From positions 1-64,000 of the forward strand of contig CALYPL010000011.1 in the NCBI GenBank assembly GCA_945273835.1: a stretch of 64,000 nt of DNA, in the 5' to 3' direction. This document shows, piece after piece, positions 54,762-62,766 of this stretch. The notes under the pieces are model-generated. The model did not search any database. It had not been told where the DNA came from and saw nothing but the letters and a program-made list of their open reading frames with translations. This DNA comes from an uncultured Dysgonomonas sp. (GTDB lineage: Bacteria; Bacteroidota; Bacteroidia; Bacteroidales; Dysgonomonadaceae). Positions within the stretch are counted from its first letter, which is position 1. Each line of letters starts with the position of its first letter. The position numbers were made by a program, and so were the translations under genes.

Positions 54762-56885
54762 ATGCCAGTTATAAATAAACTCATCGCTTCGGCTCTTGGT
54801 ATAACCGAGCCTCAGATCACACAGACAATAAAGTTATTAGACGAGGGGGCAACAATCCCTTTCATCAGCCGATACCGCAAAGAGGCAACAGGTGGACTGG
54901 ATGAAGTGCAGATTGCTTCTATCAAGGATAGTTACGACAAGCTAAAAGAATTGATAAAGCGTAAAGAAACCATTCTTAAATCCATAGAAGAACAGGATAA
55001 ACTCACAGCGGAGCTCAAAAACCGCATCGAAGAATGTTGGAATGCACAGGAGCTTGAGGATATTTATCTGCCTTACAAACCGAAACGCCAGACCCGTGCC
55101 GAGATTGCCCGCAAAAAAGGGCTTGAGCCGTTGGCTAAATTGCTTATGGCACAACAGGTTTTTGATGTAGAAGCTAAAGCAAAAACCTTTGTGAAAGGTG
55201 ATGTTAAAAATTCAGACGATGCCTTGAACGGAGCTTGTGACATCATTGCAGAGTGGATCAATGAAAGCGAAGCGGCGCGCAACACAATCCGTAATCTATT
55301 CAGCCACGAGGCGATGATAACATCAAAAGTGGTAAAAGGTAAAGAGGAAGAAGGTGATAAGTACCGCGATTATTTCGATTTAAGTGAACGCCTTTCCAGA
55401 TGCTCGTCACACCGTTTGTTAGCAATGCGCAGGGGCGAAAGCGAAGGATTTCTTCGTGTAACCATCAGTCCCGAAGAAGAACATGCTCTTGCCAGACTCG
55501 ATAAAATTTTTGTGAAGAACAACACAGAAGCCGCCGGTTATGTCGAAGATGCCATTACAGATTCGTACAAACGCTTATTGAAGCCGTCAATCGAAACCGA
55601 ATTTGGCGCCCTATCTAAAGAGAAAGCCGATGAAGAAGCCATACGTGTATTTGTTGAGAATCTGCGCCAGTTGTTACTTGCCGCTCCGTTGGGACAAAAA
55701 CGTATACTCGGCATAGATCCCGGTTATCGGACAGGGTGTAAACTGGTCTGCCTCGACGAGCAGGGAACTTTATTGCACAATGAAGCCATATATCCGCATC
55801 CGCCGCAGAACGAAAAAGATAAAGCGGGGCGTAAAGTCGTAAAACTGGTTACCACTTATAATATAGATGCCATCGCCATCGGCAATGGAACAGCAAGCCG
55901 TGAAACAGAGCATTTTATAACCAACCTGCGTTACGAAAAAGATGTAAAAGTATTCGTGGTGAGCGAGAACGGTGCGTCTATCTATTCCGCATCCAAAATA
56001 GCACGTGAAGAATTTCCCGATTACGATGTTACCGTACGAGGAGCAGTTTCGATCGGTCGCCGTCTGATGGATCCTCTTGCTGAGCTGGTAAAAATAGATC
56101 CCAAATCAATAGGAGTAGGGCAGTATCAGCACGATGTAGATCAGTCTAAGCTCAAAAAATCGCTCGATCAGACAGTCGAGAGTTGCGTAAATCTGGTTGG
56201 TGTCAACGTCAATACCGCAAGCAAGCATTTGCTGACATACGTGTCGGGACTTGGTCCCACATTGGCGCAGAACATTGTTGATTACCGAACCGAACATGGT
56301 CTTTTCCGTAGTCGGCGCGAGTTGAAGAAAGTGCCCCGCATGGGCGAAAAAGCCTTTGAACAATGCGCCGGTTTCCTTCGTATATCGGATGCCGAAAATC
56401 CGCTCGACAATTCAGCCGTCCACCCCGAAAGTTATTATGTGGTTGAACAGATGGCTAAAGACCTGAAATGTTCTGTGGGCGAACTGATCATTAATAAAGA
56501 ATTGAAGAAATCGCTTGATTTAAATAAGTATATATCGGACAAAGTGGGGCTTCCCACCCTGAACGATATTATGGATGAGCTTGACAAACCGGGACGTGAT
56601 CCCCGCAAAAGCATCAAAACGTTTGAGTTCGACCCGAATATTCGTACCATCGAAGACCTGCGTGAAGGGATGGTGCTGCCGGGAATTGTAACCAACGTGA
56701 CTAATTTCGGCTGCTTTGTTGATGTTGGTATCAAAGAAAACGGACTTGTTCATATCTCCGAACTTGCCGACCGGTTTATTTCTGATCCTACCGAAGTGGT
56801 ATCGTTGCATCAGCATGTCGAAGTTCGGGTGATGTCGGTCGATGTATCACGTAAACGGGTTCAACTCTCTATGAAGAAAGGCTGA
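54762..56885 (+). CDS. Tex-family RNA-binding transcriptional accessory protein
   Basis: Tex is a conserved cytoplasmic nucleic-acid-binding protein linked to transcription and stress. The 707-residue product shows the expected order: N-terminal Tex helical region (FISRYRKEATGGLDEVQI near 35-52), a YqgF-like RNase H fold (ILGIDPGYRTGCKLVCLD near 323-340), helix-hairpin-helix motifs (LLTYVSGLGPTLAQNIV near 493), and a C-terminal S1 domain (GMVLPGIVTNVTNFGCFVDV near 640-660). The RNase H-like active site is partly degenerate in the family. It starts at an ATG and ends at a strong terminator. Confidence 0.96.
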   Translation: MPVINKLIASALGITEPQITQTIKLLDEGATIPFISRYRKEATGGLDEVQIASIKDSYDKLKELIKRKETILKSIEEQDKLTAELKNRIEECWNAQELEDIYLPYKPKRQTRAEIARKKGLEPLAKLLMAQQVFDVEAKAKTFVKGDVKNSDDALNGACDIIAEWINESEAARNTIRNLFSHEAMITSKVVKGKEEEGDKYRDYFDLSERLSRCSSHRLLAMRRGESEGFLRVTISPEEEHALARLDKIFVKNNTEAAGYVEDAITDSYKRLLKPSIETEFGALSKEKADEEAIRVFVENLRQLLLAAPLGQKRILGIDPGYRTGCKLVCLDEQGTLLHNEAIYPHPPQNEKDKAGRKVVKLVTTYNIDAIAIGNGTASRETEHFITNLRYEKDVKVFVVSENGASIYSASKIAREEFPDYDVTVRGAVSIGRRLMDPLAELVKIDPKSIGVGQYQHDVDQSKLKKSLDQTVESCVNLVGVNVNTASKHLLTYVSGLGPTLAQNIVDYRTEHGLFRSRRELKKVPRMGEKAFEQCAGFLRISDAENPLDNSAVHPESYYVVEQMAKDLKCSVGELIINKELKKSLDLNKYISDKVGLPTLNDIMDELDKPGRDPRKSIKTFEFDPNIRTIEDLREGMVLPGIVTNVTNFGCFVDVGIKENGLVHISELADRFISDPTEVVSLHQHVEVRVMSVDVSRKRVQLSMKKG

Positions 56886-56955
56886 TGATTAAGAATATTA
56901 GAAGATTAATGACTTAATTTTCCGATTATTAAAAAAAGAGAAGTATAAAATAGAT

Positions 56956-56984
56956 AAGGGAGGTAACGAATAGTTGCCTCCCTT
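56956..56984 (+). terminator. Terminator of tex
   Basis: AAGGGAGGTAAC (56956-56967) pairs with GTTGCCTCCCTT (56973-56984), with one T-G pair and a 5-nt loop, then TTTCTG. It also lies close to the convergent gene ending at 57011. Confidence 0.85.
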
Positions 56985-57010
56985 TTTCTGAAACTGATAA
57001 AAGTTTCTGT

Positions 57011-57460
57011 TTAGTTGAATAAATTACCTATTTTTCCTAAAATACCTTCACCTTTAGAATTGTCCTTATTGTCTCCACCCGAAAACATGCCAAGCAAAGA
57101 TTTAATATCAAAACTTCCATCGCCGAGTTTTCCCGAAATAGCTTTGAAAACAAGCGGTACAACTGTACTTGCTATGGATGATGATACGCTGTTGGACAAA
57201 CCAACTTTCTGCACAAGAGCCGATACAACGTTGTTTTGGATGCTATTCTGAACAGAATTGTTTTGCTGACCTGAACTGCTTCCCGAAAGCAGATTCTTAA
57301 AATCAGAAATATTATCCAAGTTCAGATTGTTTTTCAGACCATCCAATATAGATTCAGCAGCAGTATGAGCCACATTATCTTTCTTTCCATCAGGCACATC
57401 TTTATTGTTGGTAAGAGCACCGATAATATTGTTCTTTATGATATCTACAATTTCATTCAT
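57011..57460 (-). CDS. Helical, Gly/Ser-rich protein of unknown function (DUF937-like)
   Basis: The 149-residue protein starts at the ATG 57458-57460 (MNEIVDIIKNN); a longer frame to 57517 adds 19 atypical residues. It has amphipathic helices with hydrophobic heptads, a low-complexity SGSSSGQQNN segment, and a Gly/Asp-rich C-terminal tail ending GKIGNLF. The pattern is reminiscent of DUF937/YidB-like proteins, but the match is weak. No signal peptide is apparent. It is convergent with tex. Confidence 0.6.
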   Translation of the reverse strand: MNEIVDIIKNNIIGALTNNKDVPDGKKDNVAHTAAESILDGLKNNLNLDNISDFKNLLSGSSSGQQNNSVQNSIQNNVVSALVQKVGLSNSVSSSIASTVVPLVFKAISGKLGDGSFDIKSLLGMFSGGDNKDNSKGEGILGKIGNLFN

Positions 57461-57619
57461 ACTTTTTGTTCTTTTTACTGAATATAGTATATCACATAGA
57501 ACAAATCCATATATCATAAAGTTTTACTGTTTAAAACTGAAAACTAATCAATTAACATTCTGAATTAACATCGTTGCTGAATGACGGAAAAATGCTGTTT
57601 CATGAGAGTTTACCATTCA

Positions 57620-57949
57620 TTACGTGCGGGGCGAAAAATATATGATACATACGCCCAGCAGGGCAACAAGCGCACCGATAACATCGTATTTAGTAGGAAC
57701 ATATTTATCAAAGATGCCCGCCCAAATCAGAGACAAAACAATAAAAAAGCCTCCGTATGTGGCATAAACTTTCGCAAAATCTGAGGCTTGAAGCGTAGCC
57801 ACCAAACCATATAAAAAAAGCACCAATCCTCCGACAATGGCATACCAAACGGGTTTGCCTTCCCGCACCGTGAGCCACACCAAGTAGCCTCCGCCAATTT
57901 CGCAGATTCCTGCCAGGATGAAGATTAGGATAGACTTTAAAACAATCAT
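57620..57949 (-). CDS. YnfA/UPF0060 family membrane protein
   Basis: The 109-residue inner-membrane protein has four hydrophobic helices and the family pattern LAGICEIGGGYLVWL near 12-27, KPVWYAIVGG near 33, and FAKVYATYGGFFI near 58-70. Related to small multidrug-resistance-like transporters; the substrate is not established. ATG start at 57947-57949. It stands alone between the DUF937-like gene and the ribosomal cluster on the opposite strand. Confidence 0.9.
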   Translation of the reverse strand: MIVLKSILIFILAGICEIGGGYLVWLTVREGKPVWYAIVGGLVLFLYGLVATLQASDFAKVYATYGGFFIVLSLIWAGIFDKYVPTKYDVIGALVALLGVCIIYFSPRT

Positions 57950-58116
57950 TTTGTATTTTTTTATTTTAGATTAACAAATACTGTAACCATAATAATGTAA
58001 AATTAATATTTGCCCGATATTAATCAACAGATGGAATTTAATAAAAGTCAAATTTTATTTCACGATGCCCAAATACTGAATTATCCGCAGATTATATGTA
58101 AAAATATCATTTCATT

Positions 58117-58148
58117 TTTGGTTATTTAGTTATAAATTAGTACTTTTG
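58117..58148 (+). promoter_or_regulatory. Promoter of the rplM-rpsI operon
   Basis: TTTG (58117-58120) precedes TACTTTTG (58141-58148) by exactly 20 nt, a perfect match to the Bacteroidetes consensus. Transcription would start near 58155, giving a leader of about 136 nt before the rplM start codon. The upstream part of the gap (57950-58116) holds nothing recognisable. Confidence 0.85.
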
Positions 58149-58154
58149 CGAGCC

Positions 58155-58290
58155 GATTATTATTATCCAAGAGGTAAAAAATTGATTGACAAAGCATTAA
58201 TCGTTCGGCGGGATTAGCCTACCGTACCGGATGAGGATGTGTGGAGGAGATCAAAAAAAGTCATTAACAAATTAAACGTTTTTAAAAGAA
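58155..58290 (+). promoter_or_regulatory. Candidate structured leader of rplM
   Basis: Between the predicted transcription start and the GTG start codon of rplM lie about 136 nt, long for this phylum. It contains hairpin-forming blocks (TAATCG-N-GATTA around 58198-58217 and CCGTACCGG around 58221-58229) and a GGAGGAG-like purine run (58243-58249). Ribosomal-protein leaders often bind their own product for autoregulation; L13 is such a case in other bacteria. I infer, but cannot show, that this is a leader of that type. Confidence 0.4.
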
Positions 58291-58746
58291 GTGAATACTT
58301 TAAGTTATAAAACCGTATCGGTCAACAAAGCAACCGTAAAAAAAGAATGGGTTGTTGTAGACGCTGAAGGACAGACGCTTGGACGTTTGGCTGCCAGAGT
58401 GGCACTTGTGTTGAGAGGTAAGCACAAACCAACTTACACTCCGCATGTAGATTGTGGTGATAATGTAATCATCATCAATGCAGACAAAGTAGTTCTGACA
58501 GGACAAAAATGGTCTGATCGTGTATATCTGAGCTACACTGGATATCCGGGTGGACAACGCGAAATGACACCTGAACGCCTTATGAAAAAAGGTGCTGACC
58601 GCTTAGTATTAAAAGTTCTGAAAGGTATGTTGCCTAAAAACCGTTTAGGAGCAGCCCTTCTTAAAAATGTGCGTGTATACGCCGGAGCAGAACACGGTCA
58701 AGAAGCTCAAAATCCAAAAGTATTAGATATTAACTCTATCAAATAA
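58291..58746 (+). CDS. rplM: 50S ribosomal protein L13
   Basis: The 151-residue protein is full length, with the family features KEWVVVDAEGQTLGRLA near 18-34, RGKHKPTYTPHVDCGD near 42-57 and YTGYPGGQRE near 80. It is one of the early-assembling proteins of the 50S subunit. The start is a GTG, placing MNTLSYKTVS at the start as in related Bacteroidales sequences; no in-frame ATG lies close upstream. rpsI starts 8 nt after its stop, so the two are translated from one mRNA. Confidence 0.97.
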   Translation: MNTLSYKTVSVNKATVKKEWVVVDAEGQTLGRLAARVALVLRGKHKPTYTPHVDCGDNVIIINADKVVLTGQKWSDRVYLSYTGYPGGQREMTPERLMKKGADRLVLKVLKGMLPKNRLGAALLKNVRVYAGAEHGQEAQNPKVLDINSIK

Positions 58747-58754
58747 AGTAATTA

Positions 58755-59141
58755 ATGGAAGTAGTAAATTCAATAGGAAGACGTAAAGCCGCTGTGGCTC
58801 GCGTATTCGTAAGCGAAGGAACCGGAAAAATTACAATCAACAAGCGCGAGCTTGACAATTACTTCCCTTCATCAATTCTTCAGTATGTCGTAAAACAACC
58901 GCTCAACACATTAGGAGTAGTTGAAAAATACGATATCAAAATTAACCTCAACGGAGGCGGATACAAAGGACAGGCAGAAGCAGCACGTCTTGGTATCGCA
59001 CGTGCATTGGTTAAGATCAACGCTGAAGACAAACCGGCTTTGAAGGCAGAAGGATTTATGACTCGTGACCCACGTGTTGTAGAACGTAAAAAACCGGGAC
59101 AACCTAAAGCAAGAAAAAGATTTCAATTCTCAAAACGTTAA
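58755..59141 (+). CDS. rpsI: 30S ribosomal protein S9
   Basis: The 128-residue protein has the typical S9 core, NSIGRRKAAVARVFVSEGTG near 5-24, GGGYKGQAEAARLGIARAL near 68-86, and the basic C-terminus KARKRFQFSKR, whose last residue reaches the ribosomal P site. The start ATG follows rplM by 8 nt. A 203-nt gap with a hairpin separates it from rpsB. Confidence 0.97.
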   Translation: MEVVNSIGRRKAAVARVFVSEGTGKITINKRELDNYFPSSILQYVVKQPLNTLGVVEKYDIKINLNGGGYKGQAEAARLGIARALVKINAEDKPALKAEGFMTRDPRVVERKKPGQPKARKRFQFSKR

Positions 59142-59246
59142 TTTGGATATTTTATTCGGCTATGCCGTGGCATTAGCAGCCTGACATTGCCGGACATAAT
59201 AATAAAGATGGCTTGTACATCTCCCACAATTACGTTTAGTATCTAA

Positions 59247-59300
59247 ATTATCAGGACTTCATCCCTTATCAGAATCAAAAAGGACGGGCTACCTGATAAT
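59247..59300 (+). promoter_or_regulatory. Candidate structured leader of rpsB
   Basis: In the 203-nt gap between rpsI and rpsB, ATTATCAGG (59247-59255) pairs perfectly with CCTGATAAT (59292-59300), enclosing a 36-nt loop that includes a second AT-rich TTATCAG. The stem ends 44 nt before the rpsB ATG. It lacks a T run, so it is not a terminator. An autoregulatory S2 site or attenuator is possible. Confidence 0.4.
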
Positions 59301-59344
59301 TCACCGAACAGAAAAAGAAAGTAAACGATTAAACAAAAACAAAA

Positions 59345-60202
59345 ATGGCTAAATTAGAATTTGACCAGTTACTTGATGCCGGAGTACACTTCGGACACCT
59401 AAAGCGTAAATGGAATCCGGCTATGGCTCCTTACATCTTCATGGAGCGTAACGGTATCCACATCATCGACCTATATAAAACAATAGCAAAAGCCGAAGAA
59501 GCAGCTGCAGCTATGAAACAGATCGCAAAATCGGGTCGCAAAATATTGTTCGTAGCTACTAAAAAGCAAGCAAAACAACCAATTGCAGAAATAGCACAGG
59601 CTGCAGGTATGCCTTACGTAGTAGAACGTTGGCCGGGCGGTATGCTTACCAACTTCCCAACAATCCGTAAAGCAATCAAAAAAATGTCGTCAATCGACAA
59701 AATGCAAAAAGACGGTACATTCGATACCCTTTCAAAACGTGAAAGACTACAAGTAACACGCCAACGCGCTAAACTTGAAAAAATGTTAGGCTCAATACAA
59801 GACCTTACACGTCTTCCGTCAGCATTATTCGTTGTAGACGTAATGAAAGAGCACATTGCAGTAAAAGAAGCCGTACGTTTAGGAATCCCGGTATTTGCTA
59901 TGGTAGATACAAACTCAGACCCATCTAACGTAGACTTCGTAATACCAGCCAATGACGACGCTTCAAAATCAATAGAATTGGTCGCAGGCTATTTGGCACA
60001 AGCAATCAAAGAAGGTTTAGAAGAACGTAAGATTGCTAAAGCTGACGAAGCAGCAGCAGAAGCTCAAGACGGAGAAGATGGAGAAACTCCACGTCGTGAC
60101 CGCAAAGCTCGTTCAAGCGCTAAAAAAACAGTAACTAAAGAAGACAAAGAAGCTATCAACGCAGCAGTTGTTAGCAAATTTGCAAAAGACGAAGAAGAAT
60201 AA
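59345..60202 (+). CDS. rpsB: 30S ribosomal protein S2
   Basis: The 285-residue protein has the S2 signatures [19 protein letters not shown] near 10-28, IIDLYKT near 44, and [15 protein letters not shown] near 90-105. It is required for S1 binding to the small subunit. It is longer than the usual ~230-250 residues: the extra C-terminal ~45 residues form an acidic then basic low-complexity tail ([22 protein letters not shown]), typical of Bacteroidota S2. A terminator follows, so tsf has its own promoter or is read through. Confidence 0.97.
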   Translation: MAKLEFDQLLDAGVHFGHLKRKWNPAMAPYIFMERNGIHIIDLYKTIAKAEEAAAAMKQIAKSGRKILFVATKKQAKQPIAEIAQAAGMPYVVERWPGGMLTNFPTIRKAIKKMSSIDKMQKDGTFDTLSKRERLQVTRQRAKLEKMLGSIQDLTRLPSALFVVDVMKEHIAVKEAVRLGIPVFAMVDTNSDPSNVDFVIPANDDASKSIELVAGYLAQAIKEGLEERKIAKADEAAAEAQDGEDGETPRRDRKARSSAKKTVTKEDKEAINAAVVSKFAKDEEE

Positions 60203-60223
60203 GAATTAAATAATCCGAAAATA

Positions 60224-60282
60224 AAAGCTAAGCGATTAGTCATCAGGACAATATTTATTCTTGAAGATTATCGTTTAGCTTT
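60224..60282 (+). terminator. Terminator after rpsB
   Basis: AAAGCTAAGCGAT (60224-60236) pairs with ATCGTTTAGCTTT (60270-60282) with one G-U pair and a 33-nt loop, followed by TTTTATTTAT. Confidence 0.75.
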
Positions 60283-60415
60283 TTTATTTATATAATTGTC
60301 AACTCGGGCTTATAACAATTTGTTTACATAAAGCAATAAATAAACAGCGCATCAGAATTGACAAAACCCCCAAAAGAATTATATTATAAATCTATAAAGA
60401 CAAGGAGAAAAAACT

Positions 60416-61240
60416 ATGGCAGTAAGTATGGCAGATATCCAGCACCTGCGCAAGAGAACAGGAGCCGGAATGATGGATTGCAAAAACGCTTTGACCGAAG
60501 CTGAAGGCGATTTTGACAAAGCAATCGAAATTATCCGTAAAAAAGGACAGGCTTTCGCAGCTAAACGCGGCGACCGTGAAGCAGCAGAAGGTTGTGTATT
60601 GGCTGCTACAAAAGGCGACTTCGCGGCATTAGTAGCACTAAAATGTGAAACCGATTTTGTGGCTATCAATGCCGATTTCGTAGCGTTGGCAAAAGATATA
60701 CTTGAAGCAGCTTTGAATAACAAAGTGAAATCGCTCGACGAATTAAAAAATACAGAAATCAACGGTCGTAAAGTTGATGATCTTGTAACGGATCGTATGG
60801 GTATAACTGGCGAAAAAATGGAAATAGGTACTTACGAATTTATCGAAGCCCCATCAGTTTACGCATATATCCACCCCGGAAACCGTTTGGCTACAATTGT
60901 AGGATTCAACAAACCTAACGTGGCTGACGAGGTAACTAAAGACGTGGCTATGCAGATTGCTGCTATGAACCCCGTTGCCATCGTGCCGGAAGAAGTGTCA
61001 GAAGAAATCAAAACTAAAGAAAAAGAATTGGCTAAAGAAAAAGCACGTGAAGCAGGCAAACCTGAGAATTTGCTCGATCGTATTGCAGAAGGTGCTGTAA
61101 CTAAGTTCTTTAAAGAATTTACATTGTTACAACAAGACTATGTGAAGAATCCTAAACTTACAGTAGGTCAATTCATTGAACAACACGATAAAGAATTGAA
61201 TGTTGTAGCCTTCAAACGTTTCACTCTAAATGCTGATTAA
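60416..61240 (+). CDS. tsf: Translation elongation factor Ts
   Basis: EF-Ts recycles EF-Tu from GDP to GTP. The 274-residue product has the N-terminal UBA-like domain with LRKRTGAGMMDCKNALTEA near 10-28, the core signature CETDFVA near 80, and the C-terminal coiled region KFFKEFTLLQQDYVKN. A clear Shine-Dalgarno (AAGGAGA, 60402-60408) precedes the ATG. It follows rpsB, the standard neighbour across bacteria, and ends at a strong terminator. Confidence 0.97.
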   Translation: MAVSMADIQHLRKRTGAGMMDCKNALTEAEGDFDKAIEIIRKKGQAFAAKRGDREAAEGCVLAATKGDFAALVALKCETDFVAINADFVALAKDILEAALNNKVKSLDELKNTEINGRKVDDLVTDRMGITGEKMEIGTYEFIEAPSVYAYIHPGNRLATIVGFNKPNVADEVTKDVAMQIAAMNPVAIVPEEVSEEIKTKEKELAKEKAREAGKPENLLDRIAEGAVTKFFKEFTLLQQDYVKNPKLTVGQFIEQHDKELNVVAFKRFTLNAD

Positions 61241-61281
61241 AAAGGTATAAGAAGTTCTTAGGAACGCATATTAAAAAAAAT

Positions 61282-61322
61282 AGTATCCTTCGAGTGTCAT
61301 AAACTAAAACTCGGAGGATACT
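61282..61322 (+). terminator. Terminator after tsf
   Basis: AGTATCCTTCGAGT (61282-61295) pairs with ACTCGGAGGATACT (61309-61322) with one T-G pair, followed by seven Ts. Confidence 0.9.
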
Positions 61323-61468
61323 TTTTTTATTGTTATAATTAAACAAATATTTATTAATGCTTTATTCTATTTTATTGTTCAGTATATAGTTGCTTAATTA
61401 AATATTTTAAACATTATAATATCTCAAAATAATTTAAATTAATATTTAAAAATATATATTCAATAAAA

Positions 61469-61500
61469 TTTGTAATCTATAAAAAAATCATATACATTTG
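61469..61500 (+). promoter_or_regulatory. Consensus promoter in the gap after tsf
   Basis: TTTG (61469-61472) is followed after exactly 20 nt by TACATTTG (61493-61500), a perfect match to the Bacteroidetes consensus. Transcription would start near 61507, some 414 nt before the next large gene, producing either a small RNA or a very long 5' leader. Confidence 0.8.
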
Positions 61501-61506
61501 TTGCAA

Positions 61507-61626
61507 ATGAATAAGTAGATAGAACAAGTAATATGCAGTCCGTCCTCGGAAATTTGAGATATATTTACAATTTCTCAAATTGGAGATTGGACGGCTTACT
61601 ACCTATTCCAGAAACTTATTTTTTTC
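61507..61626 (+). ncRNA. Candidate small RNA or leader hairpin
   Basis: Directly downstream of the promoter, a long bulged hairpin can form: AGTAA (61527-61531) with TTACT (61596-61600), CCGTCC (61540-61545) with GGACGG (61589-61594), and AATTTGAGA (61551-61559) with TCTCAAATT (61573-61581). A run of seven Ts follows at 61619-61625. The same stretch also encodes a 49-codon frame (61533-61682), so a small protein or leader peptide is an alternative reading. Confidence 0.4.
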
Positions 61627-61682
61627 CCTCGACTTTATTTTTTGTAAGCATCTTCGTCAACGTAGTGTTGAAAGTTGATTAG
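61533..61682 (+). CDS. Possible 49-residue small protein or leader peptide
   Basis: An ATG about 26 nt after the predicted transcription start opens a 49-codon frame to a TAG at 61680-61682. The peptide begins MQSVLGNLRYIYNF and has a hydrophobic C-terminal half (FFPSTLFFVSIFVNVVL), compatible with a membrane segment. There is no convincing Shine-Dalgarno, and its first half overlaps the hairpin, so the frame may be fortuitous. From 61683 to 61920 I see only AT-rich leader sequence. Confidence 0.25.
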   Translation: MQSVLGNLRYIYNFSNWRLDGLLPIPETYFFPSTLFFVSIFVNVVLKVD

Positions 61683-61920
61683 GTTCTATTATAGAAAATT
61701 AGATATTATATATATACAGAACCGTGAATAAAACCGAGGTAATAATATCGTTTTCCGATGAGATTATTTGGAATTTTTTATTTAAACACTTACTACAAAC
61801 ATAACGAAGGAGTGAACTATATAAGACAAAAGATTAAAACTTGAAGTCGAAAAGTATTATTTTATAAAGCCTTACATTAAGGATTAGATTATTCAATAAT
61901 ATACATATTAGCGTTTGATA

Positions 61921-62706
61921 ATGAAAAAGCTAAAAGGTTTACGATTTTATTGCGGTTTAATTTTGGGTACGTTAGTTACCACAACACAATCGGTTAACGG
62001 ACAAATTACCATAGGTAGCAGTACCTTAGTACCTTCTAATGCCTCCTTATTGGAGTTAAAAACACAACCACCCAGTACTGATAATGTTACCACGGACAAA
62101 GGCGGACTGCTATTGCCGCGCGTGATGTTAGAAAATAAAACTACCCTTGAACCTTTTATCTCGATAACCAGCGACGATTGGGTTAATGATACAAAAACAA
62201 ATGTGAAGCGCAATCATGCCGGTCTTGTTGTTTATAATCTTAGATCCAGTATGTCGGAAGCGGATGAAAATAAGCGTTTTCTGCCCGGAATTTATACTTG
62301 GGACGGTGCTTTATGGAAACCGGTAGGAGATAACAAAAGGCAGGCACAGTGGTTTTATCCTCCTGCATTTAATCTGCCACTAAAAATGATCGGGACAGGG
62401 CAAACCTTCGACTTATATAAAGTCTATGAAAACCAATTTAATAAGACTAATAAGGTAACACAAGGCGAATACAAAGGCGACAAATGGTGCGCGAACAGCA
62501 GCTTTACGGGTGAAAATGTTCCTGCTCCGACTATCGACCAGAAATTATATAACCGTGAAGAACTTGATTATATTATTGTTTGGTATGATAATAAAATAAT
62601 CAATAATGTCAAAGTTGATGCAAAAGGAATTATGACTTATGACGTACTTGAAAACGACCCCGATGCTACTTCTTACATGAACCTTGTATTTGTCGTTAAA
62701 GACTAA
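61921..62706 (+). CDS. Secreted protein of unknown function, first of a tandem paralogous pair
   Basis: The 261-residue precursor starts at the ATG 61921 (a TTG two codons earlier is less likely). It has a signal peptide (about 1-29, ending VNGQ). The mature N-terminus, ITIGSSTLVPSNASLLELK then KGGLLLPRV, is a pattern at the start of many secreted Bacteroidota proteins. A middle region (KRFLPGIYTWDGALWKPVG) and a C-terminal region (LDYIIVWYDNKIINNV, DVLENDPD) are shared with the next gene. No catalytic motif is evident. It lies behind a long leader with a promoter and hairpin. Confidence 0.7.
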   Translation: MKKLKGLRFYCGLILGTLVTTTQSVNGQITIGSSTLVPSNASLLELKTQPPSTDNVTTDKGGLLLPRVMLENKTTLEPFISITSDDWVNDTKTNVKRNHAGLVVYNLRSSMSEADENKRFLPGIYTWDGALWKPVGDNKRQAQWFYPPAFNLPLKMIGTGQTFDLYKVYENQFNKTNKVTQGEYKGDKWCANSSFTGENVPAPTIDQKLYNREELDYIIVWYDNKIINNVKVDAKGIMTYDVLENDPDATSYMNLVFVVKD

Positions 62707-62734
62707 TACGAGCATAAGCTATTTATTTTAGTTT

Positions 62735-62750
62735 ATATTAAATTTAATAT
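62735..62750. repeat. Perfect 16-bp palindrome between the tandem genes
   Basis: ATATTAAATTTAATAT (62735-62750) lies 16 nt before the second paralogue. In such AT-rich DNA the sequence may be fortuitous, but its position suits an operator or an mRNA stem. Confidence 0.3.
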
Positions 62751-62766
62751 CAGTACCAATAATATT

